A stretch of 26,805 bases of DNA from JBBTWV01 sp038062615 (GTDB lineage Bacteria; Patescibacteriota; Gracilibacteria; UBA1369; UM-FILTER-53-11). The position numbers and the translations under genes were made by a program. The DNA is taken from contig JBBTWV010000096.1 in NCBI GenBank assembly GCA_038062615.1, positions 1 through 26,805 of the forward strand. Direction: 5' to 3'. Below, in pieces: positions 1 through 6,659 of this stretch. Every line of letters starts with the position of its first letter. Positions within the stretch are counted from its first letter, which is position 1. The notes under the pieces were generated by a model. It saw only the letters and a list, made by a program, of their open reading frames with translations, was not told the origin of the DNA and ran no database searches.

Positions 1-60
1 GCCGAAAGGCGGCTGTAAGGGGGCTGCGCTCTTGTTGAAAGAAATGACTGCAGTCCACTA
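1..60. other. window-edge sequence with a short hairpin, no gene assigned
   Basis: These 60 bases precede the stop of the minus-strand DUF2000 gene. They open with a short GCC-GAAA-GGC hairpin, similar in style to the GC-rich palindromes seen near 1435-1486 and 13586-13629. One plus-strand frame stays open through the segment and on into the antisense of the next gene, but I see no protein resemblance in it. It could be the tail of a gene lying outside the window or a palindromic intergenic repeat. Confidence 0.3.
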
Positions 61-495
61 CTATTTCCAGAGTGAAAATTTCCGCGTAAGCGCACTCAAT
101 TTTTCTTTTTCGCCAAACATGCAGACGCCGTAATATTCCAACTGCTCTTCTGGCGTGTTTTTGGTCCGCTCTTTTTGCTCGGCATACGTCCCCACGGTCA
201 TGGTGTTTATAAAATCAACAAAATGCACGCCTGCTGCCAAAAGCTCATTGCGCAAGGTGCGCAACTTATTGGAATTATCCGCCGCCAGAATAATAAAAGG
301 GTCGTCCGAAATGCTTTTGTGTTCGCCGCCGTTTTGGTCAAAATATGAATCAAATCGCATGTCAGCGGCATTGGCATTCGGGCAGCTCGCCGTTAAACCC
401 GCTGTCATATGTCCCAGCGCGTTCATTAAAACGCCAATGGGGATTTTTTTGTTCAGAACTGCTACAAATTTATGAGTCGTAAAACCAGCATCCAT
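61..495 (-). CDS. DUF2000 family protein
   Basis: This 144-residue protein resembles the DUF2000 family, small soluble proteins with a peptidyl-tRNA-hydrolase-II-like fold and no established function. The signs are an N-terminal strand with FVAVLNKKIPIGVLMNALGH, a central FIILAADNSNKLRTLRNEL segment and a late YGVCMFGEKEKL segment. It has no signal peptide or membrane helix, so it should be cytoplasmic. Its start lies 21 nt after the stop of the DMT permease on the same strand, so the two may be co-transcribed. A TACATT hexamer (minus strand, 507-502) sits 6 nt before the ATG, so it may also have its own leaderless promoter. There is no Shine-Dalgarno sequence. The family call rests on recall of the pattern, not on a search. 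Confidence 0.7.
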   Translation of the reverse strand: MDAGFTTHKFVAVLNKKIPIGVLMNALGHMTAGLTASCPNANAADMRFDSYFDQNGGEHKSISDDPFIILAADNSNKLRTLRNELLAAGVHFVDFINTMTVGTYAEQKERTKNTPEEQLEYYGVCMFGEKEKLSALTRKFSLWK

Positions 496-516
496 GCAGC
501 AAATGTATCATCGTTT

Positions 517-1530
517 TTATTTTGGTTCAACCAAGGGCGCTGGAGTTTTTCCACGGTAAGTCATGGCAAAAAGTCCGCCCATTATTACTGTCAGCCCCAT
601 CCATTGATACAGCGTGGGAATCTCTCTCAAGAAAATCATCGCATACACCAAACTCAATGCCGATTGCGAGGTGTGAATAGAAATGGCTTTGCTGACGCTC
701 AAGTATTTGAGGCCGGCATACCAAATTTGTTTTGCCAGGCCCATAATCACAATTCCATACAACGCAATCATCCAAAAATGTTGGGTGAAATTTTGTTGAA
801 GATCAGCTCCAGGTTCTATGAAAAAACTCATGATCAACAAAAGAACGCCTCCATACAAATTGCGCGCGCACACCACCACCACGCCGGTGGTCATCTCAAT
901 GGCGCGTTTGGCATACCAATTTCCAAGAGGGAAAAAGATCGTTGAGGCAATGATGGCGAGATCTCCCCAATTAAAGTGCAAGGATCCGTTGTAGAGGATC
1001 GCCACCGATCCAAGGCCAATCAGCATGGCGCCAAAATATTTTCGCGCCGTCAGCACTTCATGAAAAAAGAGCGCGTAAATAATGAGAGTGAAGGGGAGTT
1101 CCATTTGAAGGAAGAGGGAAGTGTTGATTCCGGAAGTTTGGTGGGCGCCCCAAAAAATAAGAGCCGAAGGAATGGCGATGATGAAAATACTTACGCCCAG
1201 CAGCAGCGGCAGCGTTTTCTTTTCCCAAACGCGGTGCGCCTGGCCACGAGCCGCGAGGTAGATGATGGTGACAAAGGCGGCAAGGAGATTACTCAAAGCC
1301 GCAAAAAGGATCGGCGGCATGAGCTTGCCGCTGTAGTTGGCAACGATAGGAAAAAACGCCGCAATAAGGTTGTAGCCGATGAGGATAAGCTCGCCTTTGC
1401 GCTCCTTAATATTCACGCTCGACCTTCGTTCAGACTGGCGAAGCCAGATCTTCGCTTCGGTCTCGCCGGCGCCACCGTGTGGCGCCCCAACATTCATCTT
1501 TGTGGTGGGCGCAATAATTTTTTTCTCCAT
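517..1530 (-). CDS. DMT-superfamily (EamA) membrane transporter
   Basis: This 337-residue protein has about ten hydrophobic helices in two similar halves of five, the layout of EamA/DMT permeases that move metabolites or amino acids across the inner membrane. The substrate cannot be read from the sequence. The segment SINTSLFLQMELPFTLIIY-like in the first half and SKAISIHTSQSALSLVYAMI in the second are the usual paired EamA signatures. The start is uncertain. ATG at 1530 has a TATCAT hexamer 8 nt upstream, matching the leaderless pattern elsewhere in the window. GTG at 1416 (residue 39) has GAAGG 6 nt upstream and gives the more usual family length of about 299 residues. The intervening 38 residues are hydrophilic and are encoded by palindromic repeat DNA. 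DUF2000 follows after 21 nt. Confidence 0.85.
   Translation of the reverse strand: MEKKIIAPTTKMNVGAPHGGAGETEAKIWLRQSERRSSVNIKERKGELILIGYNLIAAFFPIVANYSGKLMPPILFAALSNLLAAFVTIIYLAARGQAHRVWEKKTLPLLLGVSIFIIAIPSALIFWGAHQTSGINTSLFLQMELPFTLIIYALFFHEVLTARKYFGAMLIGLGSVAILYNGSLHFNWGDLAIIASTIFFPLGNWYAKRAIEMTTGVVVVCARNLYGGVLLLIMSFFIEPGADLQQNFTQHFWMIALYGIVIMGLAKQIWYAGLKYLSVSKAISIHTSQSALSLVYAMIFLREIPTLYQWMGLTVIMGGLFAMTYRGKTPAPLVEPK
1435..1486. repeat. pair of GC-rich palindromes
   Basis: CTGGC-GAA-GCCAG occupies 1435-1447, and a perfect 8-bp inverted repeat GGCGCCAC-CGT-GTGGCGCC occupies 1468-1486. They lie inside the 5' end of the DMT permease reading frame if its ATG at 1530 is used, or in its leader if GTG at 1416 is used. 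The style resembles small palindromic repeat elements scattered through some bacterial genomes. The copy number cannot be judged from one window. Confidence 0.55.
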
Positions 1531-1556
1531 AAACTCTTTATGATACAGTTCACTTA

Positions 1557-2354
1557 ATGAATTTTATTGACGCCATCATACTCTCCATTGTGGAGGGACT
1601 CACGGAGTTTTTGCCGATTTCTTCCACGGGACATCTGGTTTTAACGGCGCGTCTTTTGAATATCGCGCAGACGGATTTTGTAAAAAGTTTTGAGATTTTT
1701 ATTCAGCTGGGAGCGATTCTTGCGGTGCTGGTGCTCTACGGAAAAAACCTCTTCACTCATCATAAAGTTTTTGTAAAAATTGCTGTCGCTTTTATTCCCA
1801 CAGCTCTTATTGGCCTTGCGTTGCACGGCTTTGTGAATCAGTTTTTATTGGGGAATGCGATAGTTACCCTTCTTGCTATGGGTCTTGGCGGGGTTGTTTT
1901 GATTGCGTTGGAGAAGTGGCATACCGAAAAAGAGCATCACACTTCTGAAATAGCCCAAGTAAGCTTTAAAAATGCCGTTGCCATTGGATTTTTCCAGTCC
2001 ATTGCCATGATCCCGGGCGTTTCACGATCTGCCGCCAGTATTTTGGGTGGTATGTTCATGGGTTTAAAACGTAAAACGGCCACGGAATTTTCTTTTCTCT
2101 TAGCCATTCCCACCATGTTTGCGGCCACCACGCTGGATCTCATAAAAAGTCCTTTGCAGTTTGATGCCCAGCAGTATGGTCTACTCACCGTTGGATTTAT
2201 TGGCGCTTTTATAGCCGCTCTTTTGGCCGTAAAGTTTTTTGTGCGATTTATTGAGCATCACAATTTTATTCCGTTTGGCATTTATCGGATTCTTTTGGCG
2301 CTCATCATGTTGGGTTCCTTTTGGTGGGATTCGTTCTCCTTCATGATAGGCTAA
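1557..2354 (+). CDS. uppP: undecaprenyl-diphosphatase UppP (BacA)
   Basis: UppP removes one phosphate from undecaprenyl diphosphate, regenerating the lipid carrier used for peptidoglycan and other envelope polymers. It acts in the cytoplasmic membrane. The 265-residue protein has the family length and both diagnostic motifs: EGLTEFLPISSTGHL at residues 13-27 (active-site Glu, Ser and His) and PGVSRS at 153-158 with the essential Arg157. About seven to eight hydrophobic helices are visible. The ATG is preceded by a TATGAT hexamer at 1539-1544 and no Shine-Dalgarno sequence. That -10 overlaps the opposite-strand TATCAT of the divergent DMT permease, so the two genes share a tiny promoter region of 26 bp. 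DUF47 follows after 30 nt on the same strand. Confidence 0.96.
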   Translation: MNFIDAIILSIVEGLTEFLPISSTGHLVLTARLLNIAQTDFVKSFEIFIQLGAILAVLVLYGKNLFTHHKVFVKIAVAFIPTALIGLALHGFVNQFLLGNAIVTLLAMGLGGVVLIALEKWHTEKEHHTSEIAQVSFKNAVAIGFFQSIAMIPGVSRSAASILGGMFMGLKRKTATEFSFLLAIPTMFAATTLDLIKSPLQFDAQQYGLLTVGFIGAFIAALLAVKFFVRFIEHHNFIPFGIYRILLALIMLGSFWWDSFSFMIG

Positions 2355-2384
2355 TAATATTAAATATATTACAATCCTTACCGT

Positions 2385-3011
2385 ATGCTTCAAAAATTCT
2401 TTTCCGGCAAAGACCGCATCTTCATTCCATTATTTGAAAAGCTCGGCAAGCTCATTGAGCAAGGAGGACAAGAACTTTCGGCGCTCTTGAGTTTAAATGA
2501 TTCCAAGCTGGCTGATGTAAAGTGCAAAACCATTGATGATCTTGAAAATGAAGGAGATGAGTATGCTCGTGAAATTCTTAAAGAGCTCTATCAGACTTTT
2601 TTTGCGCCGTATGATCATGAGGATATTAAAGATCTCACCCAGGCACTGGACGATGTGCTTGATGAGATGGATGGTGCGGTTCACTTAAAAAGACTCTATC
2701 AACTTGATTCTCACGAGCCGTATGTTGCCGAGTTTGGTAATTTGATTGCGGCTTCCACTCGGCATCTTTGTGCTCTCATCGCCTCCATGAAAAACGTTGA
2801 GAAGTGCCGTGAATATTTTGATCGTATTGATGCATTGGAGCATCAGAGCGATACAAATTTGAGTAAAGCTCTTTTTGATTTGTTCAAAAATCAAACGGAC
2901 GCACTCACCATTATTAAATATAAGGAATTTTACGAACGATTAGAGAATGTGAATGATCGGGTGAAGAGCGCATCGGATGTGATTGAAGGGATCGTCCTAA
3001 AATATACATAA
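2385..3011 (+). CDS. DUF47 / PhoU-like phosphate transport regulator
   Basis: This 208-residue, all-helical, soluble protein belongs to the DUF47 (PhoU-like) family, which is usually encoded beside PiT phosphate transporters and thought to control them by metal-dependent binding. The sequence shows the repeated acidic helices of the family: LENEGDEYAREI near residue 54, APYDHEDIKDLTQALDD near 75, IDALEHQSD near 148 and YERLENVNDRVKSASD near 183. The start follows a TACAAT hexamer (2370-2375) by 9 nt, with no Shine-Dalgarno sequence. The pit gene starts 8 nt after its stop, so the two form an operon. The partner role is inferred from this arrangement. Confidence 0.92.
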   Translation: MLQKFFSGKDRIFIPLFEKLGKLIEQGGQELSALLSLNDSKLADVKCKTIDDLENEGDEYAREILKELYQTFFAPYDHEDIKDLTQALDDVLDEMDGAVHLKRLYQLDSHEPYVAEFGNLIAASTRHLCALIASMKNVEKCREYFDRIDALEHQSDTNLSKALFDLFKNQTDALTIIKYKEFYERLENVNDRVKSASDVIEGIVLKYT

Positions 3012-3019
3012 ACGGCCTT

Positions 3020-4009
3020 ATGGATATTTCACCACTCCTTGTCATTACTGTTCTGCTCATTTTGGCTGCGGAATTTGTGAATGGATGGACGGATGCGCCA
3101 AACGCCATTGCCACCGTCGTGGCCACGCGCGTTATGTCTCCGCGGCTAGCGGTAGTGTGGGCTACGGTTTTAAATTTTTTGGGAACATTGGCGGGAACGG
3201 AAGTAGGTAAAACCATTGGAAAGGGGATTGTGGCGCCAGAATCTGTGACGCTATTGGCGGTCTGTGCCGCTATGATGGCGTTGGTTTTTTGGAGCACGCT
3301 TGCGGCGCGTTTTGGATTGCCCACAAGTGAGTCCCACGCCCTTATTGCAGGTCTTACCGGAGCCGCTTTTGCCCAACAAGGGCTCAGCGCTTTGCAATGG
3401 GAAGGTTGGAAAAAAGTGATTTCGGGTTTGGGATTTTCAACCTTTTTGGGATTCTTGGGTGGTCTTTTTATTATGACGGCCATGTACTTGCTTTTAAGGA
3501 AAGTGTCTCGCCAGCGCGTCACCAACACTTCAAAAACGCTGCAAATTTTTTCTTCTGGATTTATGGCATTTAGTCACGGAACCAATGACGGACAAAAGTT
3601 TATTGGAGTCCTGGCTCTGGCTCTCTTACTGGCTGGCGTCCATAAAGAATTTACGATTCCGTTCTGGGTGCAAATTATCGCGGCGCTTACCATGGGGCTC
3701 GGCACCGCTTTTGGTGGCTGGAAGATCATGAAGAAGATGGGAAAGCACATGACCAATATTCAGCCAGCTCAGGGTTTTGCGGCGGAATTTGCCGCCGCAT
3801 CCACCATTCAGCTGGCTTCTCATTTTGGTATTCCGCTTTCCACCACCCACACCATCAATACCTCTATTATGGGCGTGGCTTCTGCTAAGCGATTTTCTGC
3901 GGTGAGGTGGCCCATTGCTTTTCAAATTATTCGCGCCTGGATTTTAACTTTCCCTATTTGCGCGGCCTTGGCTTACCTGTTAGTGAAAGTTGCAGGCATA
4001 TTGACATAA
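3020..4009 (+). CDS. pit: PiT-family inorganic phosphate transporter
   Basis: This is a low-affinity, ion-coupled phosphate permease of the PHO4/PiT family in the cytoplasmic membrane. The 329-residue length suits a short prokaryotic PiT. The two inverted half signatures are present: NGWTDAPNAIATVVATRVM near residue 22 and FSHGTNDGQKFIGVLALAL near 182. The paired LPTSESHALIAGLTG (near 97) and PLSTTHTINTSIMGVAS (near 273) motifs are also there. About ten membrane helices are visible. It is transcribed with the DUF47 regulator 8 nt upstream, and no Shine-Dalgarno sequence precedes its ATG. The last codons and stop of the gene contain the -35 element (TTGACA, 4001-4006) of the promoter for the kinase-like gene that follows. 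Confidence 0.95.
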   Translation: MDISPLLVITVLLILAAEFVNGWTDAPNAIATVVATRVMSPRLAVVWATVLNFLGTLAGTEVGKTIGKGIVAPESVTLLAVCAAMMALVFWSTLAARFGLPTSESHALIAGLTGAAFAQQGLSALQWEGWKKVISGLGFSTFLGFLGGLFIMTAMYLLLRKVSRQRVTNTSKTLQIFSSGFMAFSHGTNDGQKFIGVLALALLLAGVHKEFTIPFWVQIIAALTMGLGTAFGGWKIMKKMGKHMTNIQPAQGFAAEFAAASTIQLASHFGIPLSTTHTINTSIMGVASAKRFSAVRWPIAFQIIRAWILTFPICAALAYLLVKVAGILT

Positions 4010-4028
4010 ATTAAAAAAATGTTACTAT
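4001..4028 (+). promoter_or_regulatory. sigma70-type promoter of the kinase-like gene
   Basis: TTGACA at 4001-4006, a 16-nt spacer and TACTAT at 4023-4028 form a strong vegetative promoter. The predicted transcription start is near 4035, only about 8 nt before the ATG at 4043, so the mRNA would be almost leaderless. The -35 box overlaps the final codons of pit. Confidence 0.75.
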
Positions 4029-4042
4029 AGCCGCCATTAATC

Positions 4043-6115
4043 ATGGTGCATGCTATAGAAGGAGAAGTTTTATCTGGAGACATAGATTTCCAGCTTGAGG
4101 GCGACCTGGTGGAGGCTTATGCAAGAGATCAAGGATGGGTGCCTTCTTCGGGATGGTCACCTTCGCCTCGCCTACCTACCCAAGACGGAACTCTTGAATG
4201 TGAGGGAGAGGAAATTATTCCGGGAAGTGAACCAGATTCTACCTTGGTAGAAGATGGTTCTATTGAACGTTGTTTAAGAAAAGAGGGGTGGGCCACTTTT
4301 ACTTCCCGAGCCGTAGCGGTGGCATTGGATGGTAAACCAGAAGTGCCCTACATTGAACAAAATCTCCTTTTAACTGAACGTGTCGGACGTGGACTTATAG
4401 AACCGGGAACAGTATTGAAATTAGGAGGAGGAGAGAACTATACAATTGAAAAAAGACTAGGGGGCGGTCTCGTTACGGAGGTTTATAAAGCTCAAAGGGA
4501 AGATGGCCGAGAAGTAGCCATTAAAGCCGGATATCCACCTGGAGCCGTGCGTGAAATAAAAAATTATCATACCTTAGCCAGAGCCGTTGTAGCCGAACCT
4601 CTTGATAATTTCCCAAATAAAGTTCGTAGAAATTATTATCCAACTCCCTATAGCGGTGTAAGAGCAGCCCAATTTGGCGTGGCCATTGTGGAGCTTGCAA
4701 AAGGCAAAGACTTAGAAGATCAACGTCATAATCTGCCGCTTAAGCAAAGATGGCAATTGGGGCTCCAAATGGGTCATGCCCTGGCCATTGCCGAGGATGC
4801 AGGCATTTTGCTGCGGGATCTTAAGCTGAATATTTTTAAGATGGAAATGGAAGGGGATAGTTTTAAAATGATTGACTGGAATGTGACGGATGAAGTTGAT
4901 ACTACGAATCCTTACCAGGCGGAGCTCACTGACCGTTATAGGCGCATCATTATTTACTCGTGGCTCAACATGTTTGCTCAATTGTTTGATGGGGCCCATG
5001 GGCTCGATATCAATATTATGCGTCTCGCTGATTATAGAGATGTAAAGCCGGAAGAAATTGAAGGAGGGGAAAGTATCGCGCGGAAGTTTAGACAGATTGT
5101 TTTGGAGTGCGTTATTCAAAGAAAATTTTTGACCATCCGTGAAGCATATTTGAGAGCTCTGGAAATATCGGGACAAGATGATGGCGCCATGAGTGATGAA
5201 ACAGAGTCGACGCACTTTGAGGACATTTTGGCAGCTTGGCGTGGATCTCTAAAAGTTGATGGTGCAGGACATGACGCCTCAAGGGAAGCGCTGAAGCAGA
5301 AGCTCATGAGTGACCATGAGGGGAACCTCACAAATCAAGATGAGAATTTAGATATTTCTTTTGTGTTGGATATTCATAATATGCGCAATGGCCTGATGTC
5401 AGCTTTATCACAATTACGCAGATTGGACCCTTCTCATCCCAACATTTTTGGTAAGGTCGTCGTGGATAAGAAATGGCTCAACGACGAATCCAACCTTGGC
5501 CGAACAGTGGCAGAGATATTGCGAAATCGTATTGGTTATCATCTCGAAAGAGAAATCAATGTGATTCAGGCCCGAAACCTTTTGAGGGAAGTAAGTGTGG
5601 ATCTCGGTGAAAACGGACCGGTGCCCGGCGTAAATATTCTTGGAATTTTTAAAGAAGTTTATCCGGAATTTGATTATACGGAAGCTGAAGCGGCGGAAGC
5701 ATCAGGCATACAAAAGCGACAGGAATTACAAGAAATTGAGGCGAGAAAATTATTCATCGCTTCTTCAGATGACGTTAGCGGTATTAACAGCGTAATATCT
5801 ACTCTCACTTTTCATGCAGGAGTGGTCGGTACGGTGAATTATTTACGAGAAATGCAAAATGCTAGTTATGCGGTCAATCTTGATAAAATTGTAGAGAATG
5901 CAGATGGAAATAAGGCGATAAAACCGGAAGATTCTGGGAAAACTCTTAGGGAGATATTGGAAAATCATATTAAAGTCTACCTACTTGCAAGGCCGCAGGA
6001 AGCTCCTCAAATCCTCATAGATCTTAAAGCAAATCTTTCTGAACGTGGCCCGATTCCTGATTTTGATGTTATGAAAATTTTCCAGGAAACTTATCCCGGA
6101 CTTGATTCCGTTTGA
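4043..6115 (+). CDS. protein-kinase-like protein with duplicated C-terminal domain
   Basis: This 690-residue soluble protein carries a eukaryotic-type kinase-like fold at about residues 130-370. The features are a glycine-rich loop (RLGGGLVTEVY), the ATP-anchoring lysine in VAIK at K161, a catalytic loop LRDLKLN with D259, K261 and N263, and a metal-binding IDWN with D278 in place of the usual DFG. The classic HRD histidine is Leu257. With Lys, both Asp and Asn all kept, catalysis is plausible. Residues 1-130 are acidic and unassigned, with two similar motifs (ARDQGW and LRKEGW). Residues 438-544 and 581-688 are two copies of one domain of about 107 residues, each ending in a GP(V/I)P...F(K/Q)E(V/T)YP motif. 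I recognise no family for this domain. The protein has no membrane helix. It has its own promoter and follows the phosphate operon. Substrate and role are unknown. Confidence 0.75.
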   Translation: MVHAIEGEVLSGDIDFQLEGDLVEAYARDQGWVPSSGWSPSPRLPTQDGTLECEGEEIIPGSEPDSTLVEDGSIERCLRKEGWATFTSRAVAVALDGKPEVPYIEQNLLLTERVGRGLIEPGTVLKLGGGENYTIEKRLGGGLVTEVYKAQREDGREVAIKAGYPPGAVREIKNYHTLARAVVAEPLDNFPNKVRRNYYPTPYSGVRAAQFGVAIVELAKGKDLEDQRHNLPLKQRWQLGLQMGHALAIAEDAGILLRDLKLNIFKMEMEGDSFKMIDWNVTDEVDTTNPYQAELTDRYRRIIIYSWLNMFAQLFDGAHGLDINIMRLADYRDVKPEEIEGGESIARKFRQIVLECVIQRKFLTIREAYLRALEISGQDDGAMSDETESTHFEDILAAWRGSLKVDGAGHDASREALKQKLMSDHEGNLTNQDENLDISFVLDIHNMRNGLMSALSQLRRLDPSHPNIFGKVVVDKKWLNDESNLGRTVAEILRNRIGYHLEREINVIQARNLLREVSVDLGENGPVPGVNILGIFKEVYPEFDYTEAEAAEASGIQKRQELQEIEARKLFIASSDDVSGINSVISTLTFHAGVVGTVNYLREMQNASYAVNLDKIVENADGNKAIKPEDSGKTLREILENHIKVYLLARPQEAPQILIDLKANLSERGPIPDFDVMKIFQETYPGLDSV

Positions 6116-6181
6116 AAGATTAGGTTTTTGTGGATTATTTTGAGCACTGGTACTGCTTGGATTCTTTTGATAGAATCAAGG

Positions 6182-6318
6182 TGTCAAATCCATTCTCGCT
6201 ACAAGATCAAAGAAAGGCCTCGCAAGAGGCTTTTCTTTTGTCTTCCCAGAAGTGGTGGAGTAGTGGGGAATCGAACCCCAGAGAACGAATGTCAAATCCA
6301 TTCTCATCCGCCAAGATC
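6182..6318. repeat. direct repeat pair flanking the terminator and tRNA-like gene
   Basis: TGTCAAATCCATTCTC occurs at 6182-6197 and again at 6290-6305. Each copy is followed by a variable stretch and then CAAGATC, at 6202-6208 and 6312-6318. The second copy is the 5' half of the minus-strand tRNA-like RNA. The first lies beyond the terminator, about 108 bp away. This looks like a partial duplication of the RNA gene. Confidence 0.8.
6209..6239. terminator. bidirectional intrinsic terminator
   Basis: A long stem, GAAAGGCCTC / GAGGCTTTTC, is closed by a GCAA (GNRA) tetraloop at 6222-6225. It has T-rich sequence after it on the plus strand (TTTTCTTTT) and, because of the A-rich left arm, also on the minus strand. 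It can end transcripts of the kinase-like gene (plus) and of the tRNA-like RNA (minus), whose 3' end lies 14 nt away. Confidence 0.85.
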
Positions 6319-6324
6319 TACCCC
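6253..6324 (-). ncRNA. tRNA-like RNA with alanine-type acceptor stem
   Basis: Read on the minus strand from 6324 to 6253, this 72-nt element folds as a tRNA-like structure. The acceptor GGGGTAG pairs fully with CTACTCC, including a G3-U70 wobble, followed by discriminator A and an encoded CCA. The T arm is canonical (TGGGG-TTCGATT-CCCCA). A 5-bp stem GAATG/CATTC holds a 7-nt loop GATTTGA in the anticodon-arm position. The D region is only 14 nt with at best a 3-bp stem (ATC/GAT) and a GG. T8 and T33 are missing, so it is not a normal elongator tRNA. G3-U70 and A73 are the identity elements of tRNA-Ala and of the tmRNA acceptor domain, whose reduced D arm it also resembles. An intrinsic terminator follows directly. 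It could be a degraded tRNA, a tmRNA relic or a functional mimic. Confidence 0.5.
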
Positions 6325-6405
6325 AAAAACACTCCTGGTGCGAAGGAATGTATCAAAGAGATATGAAATTTTTCATGAACAATAAGGAGGTTTTGGAGAA
6401 AATAC

Positions 6406-6433
6406 TTGACATAAATCCATATAGTGATAACAT
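6406..6433 (+). promoter_or_regulatory. sigma70-type promoter of the small lipoprotein gene
   Basis: TTGACA at 6406-6411, a 16-nt spacer and TAACAT at 6428-6433 precede the ATG at 6443 by 9 nt, predicting a leaderless or nearly leaderless transcript. The rest of 6325-6405 holds no gene I can support. Confidence 0.65.
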
Positions 6434-6442
6434 ACGCGTCCT

Positions 6443-6658
6443 ATGAAATCATTCATCTCGAAAAGACGCCTTCTCTTAGCGGTTATTCTCCTTCTTTCCG
6501 TACTGTTCTCCGGCTGCACCTGGAAGTGGAAGTTTTGGGAAAAAGACGCTCCAGCTCCTGAGTATGTTGGCTACACATACGGCCGAGCTCCTAGGGTCGT
6601 TATAACCGAAACCACCGCAGGAAAGCTGGACTACTACTTGGTAAAGCAGGGGATGTAA
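6443..6658 (+). CDS. small putative lipoprotein
   Basis: This 71-residue protein has a basic start (KRR at 7-9), a hydrophobic core and a lipobox LFSGC with the lipidated cysteine at position 25. The mature peptide is therefore 47 residues, anchored to the outer face of the membrane. The mature part begins with an aromatic and basic WKWKFW stretch and then shows YVGYTYGRAPRVVI. I recognise no family. A good promoter ends 9 nt before the ATG, and there is no Shine-Dalgarno sequence. It stands alone on the plus strand, and its stop lies 1 nt from the stop of the convergent ABC permease. The promoter and signal peptide make it more credible than an average small ORF. Confidence 0.75.
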   Translation: MKSFISKRRLLLAVILLLSVLFSGCTWKWKFWEKDAPAPEYVGYTYGRAPRVVITETTAGKLDYYLVKQGM

Positions 6659-6659
6659 T

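Noticed and set aside
6253..6335. A longer 83-nt Ser/Leu-type tRNA using GGAGTGT as the 5' acceptor strand
   Set aside because: The last acceptor pair fails and no canonical D arm or long variable arm forms. The 72-nt fold with a fully paired acceptor is better.
6128..6385. Two overlapping plus-strand reading frames of 78 and 85 codons after the kinase-like gene
   Set aside because: They run through the terminator hairpin and the antisense of the tRNA-like RNA. The GESNP and GNRTP segments are simply the reverse complement of the T arm, a common source of false proteins.
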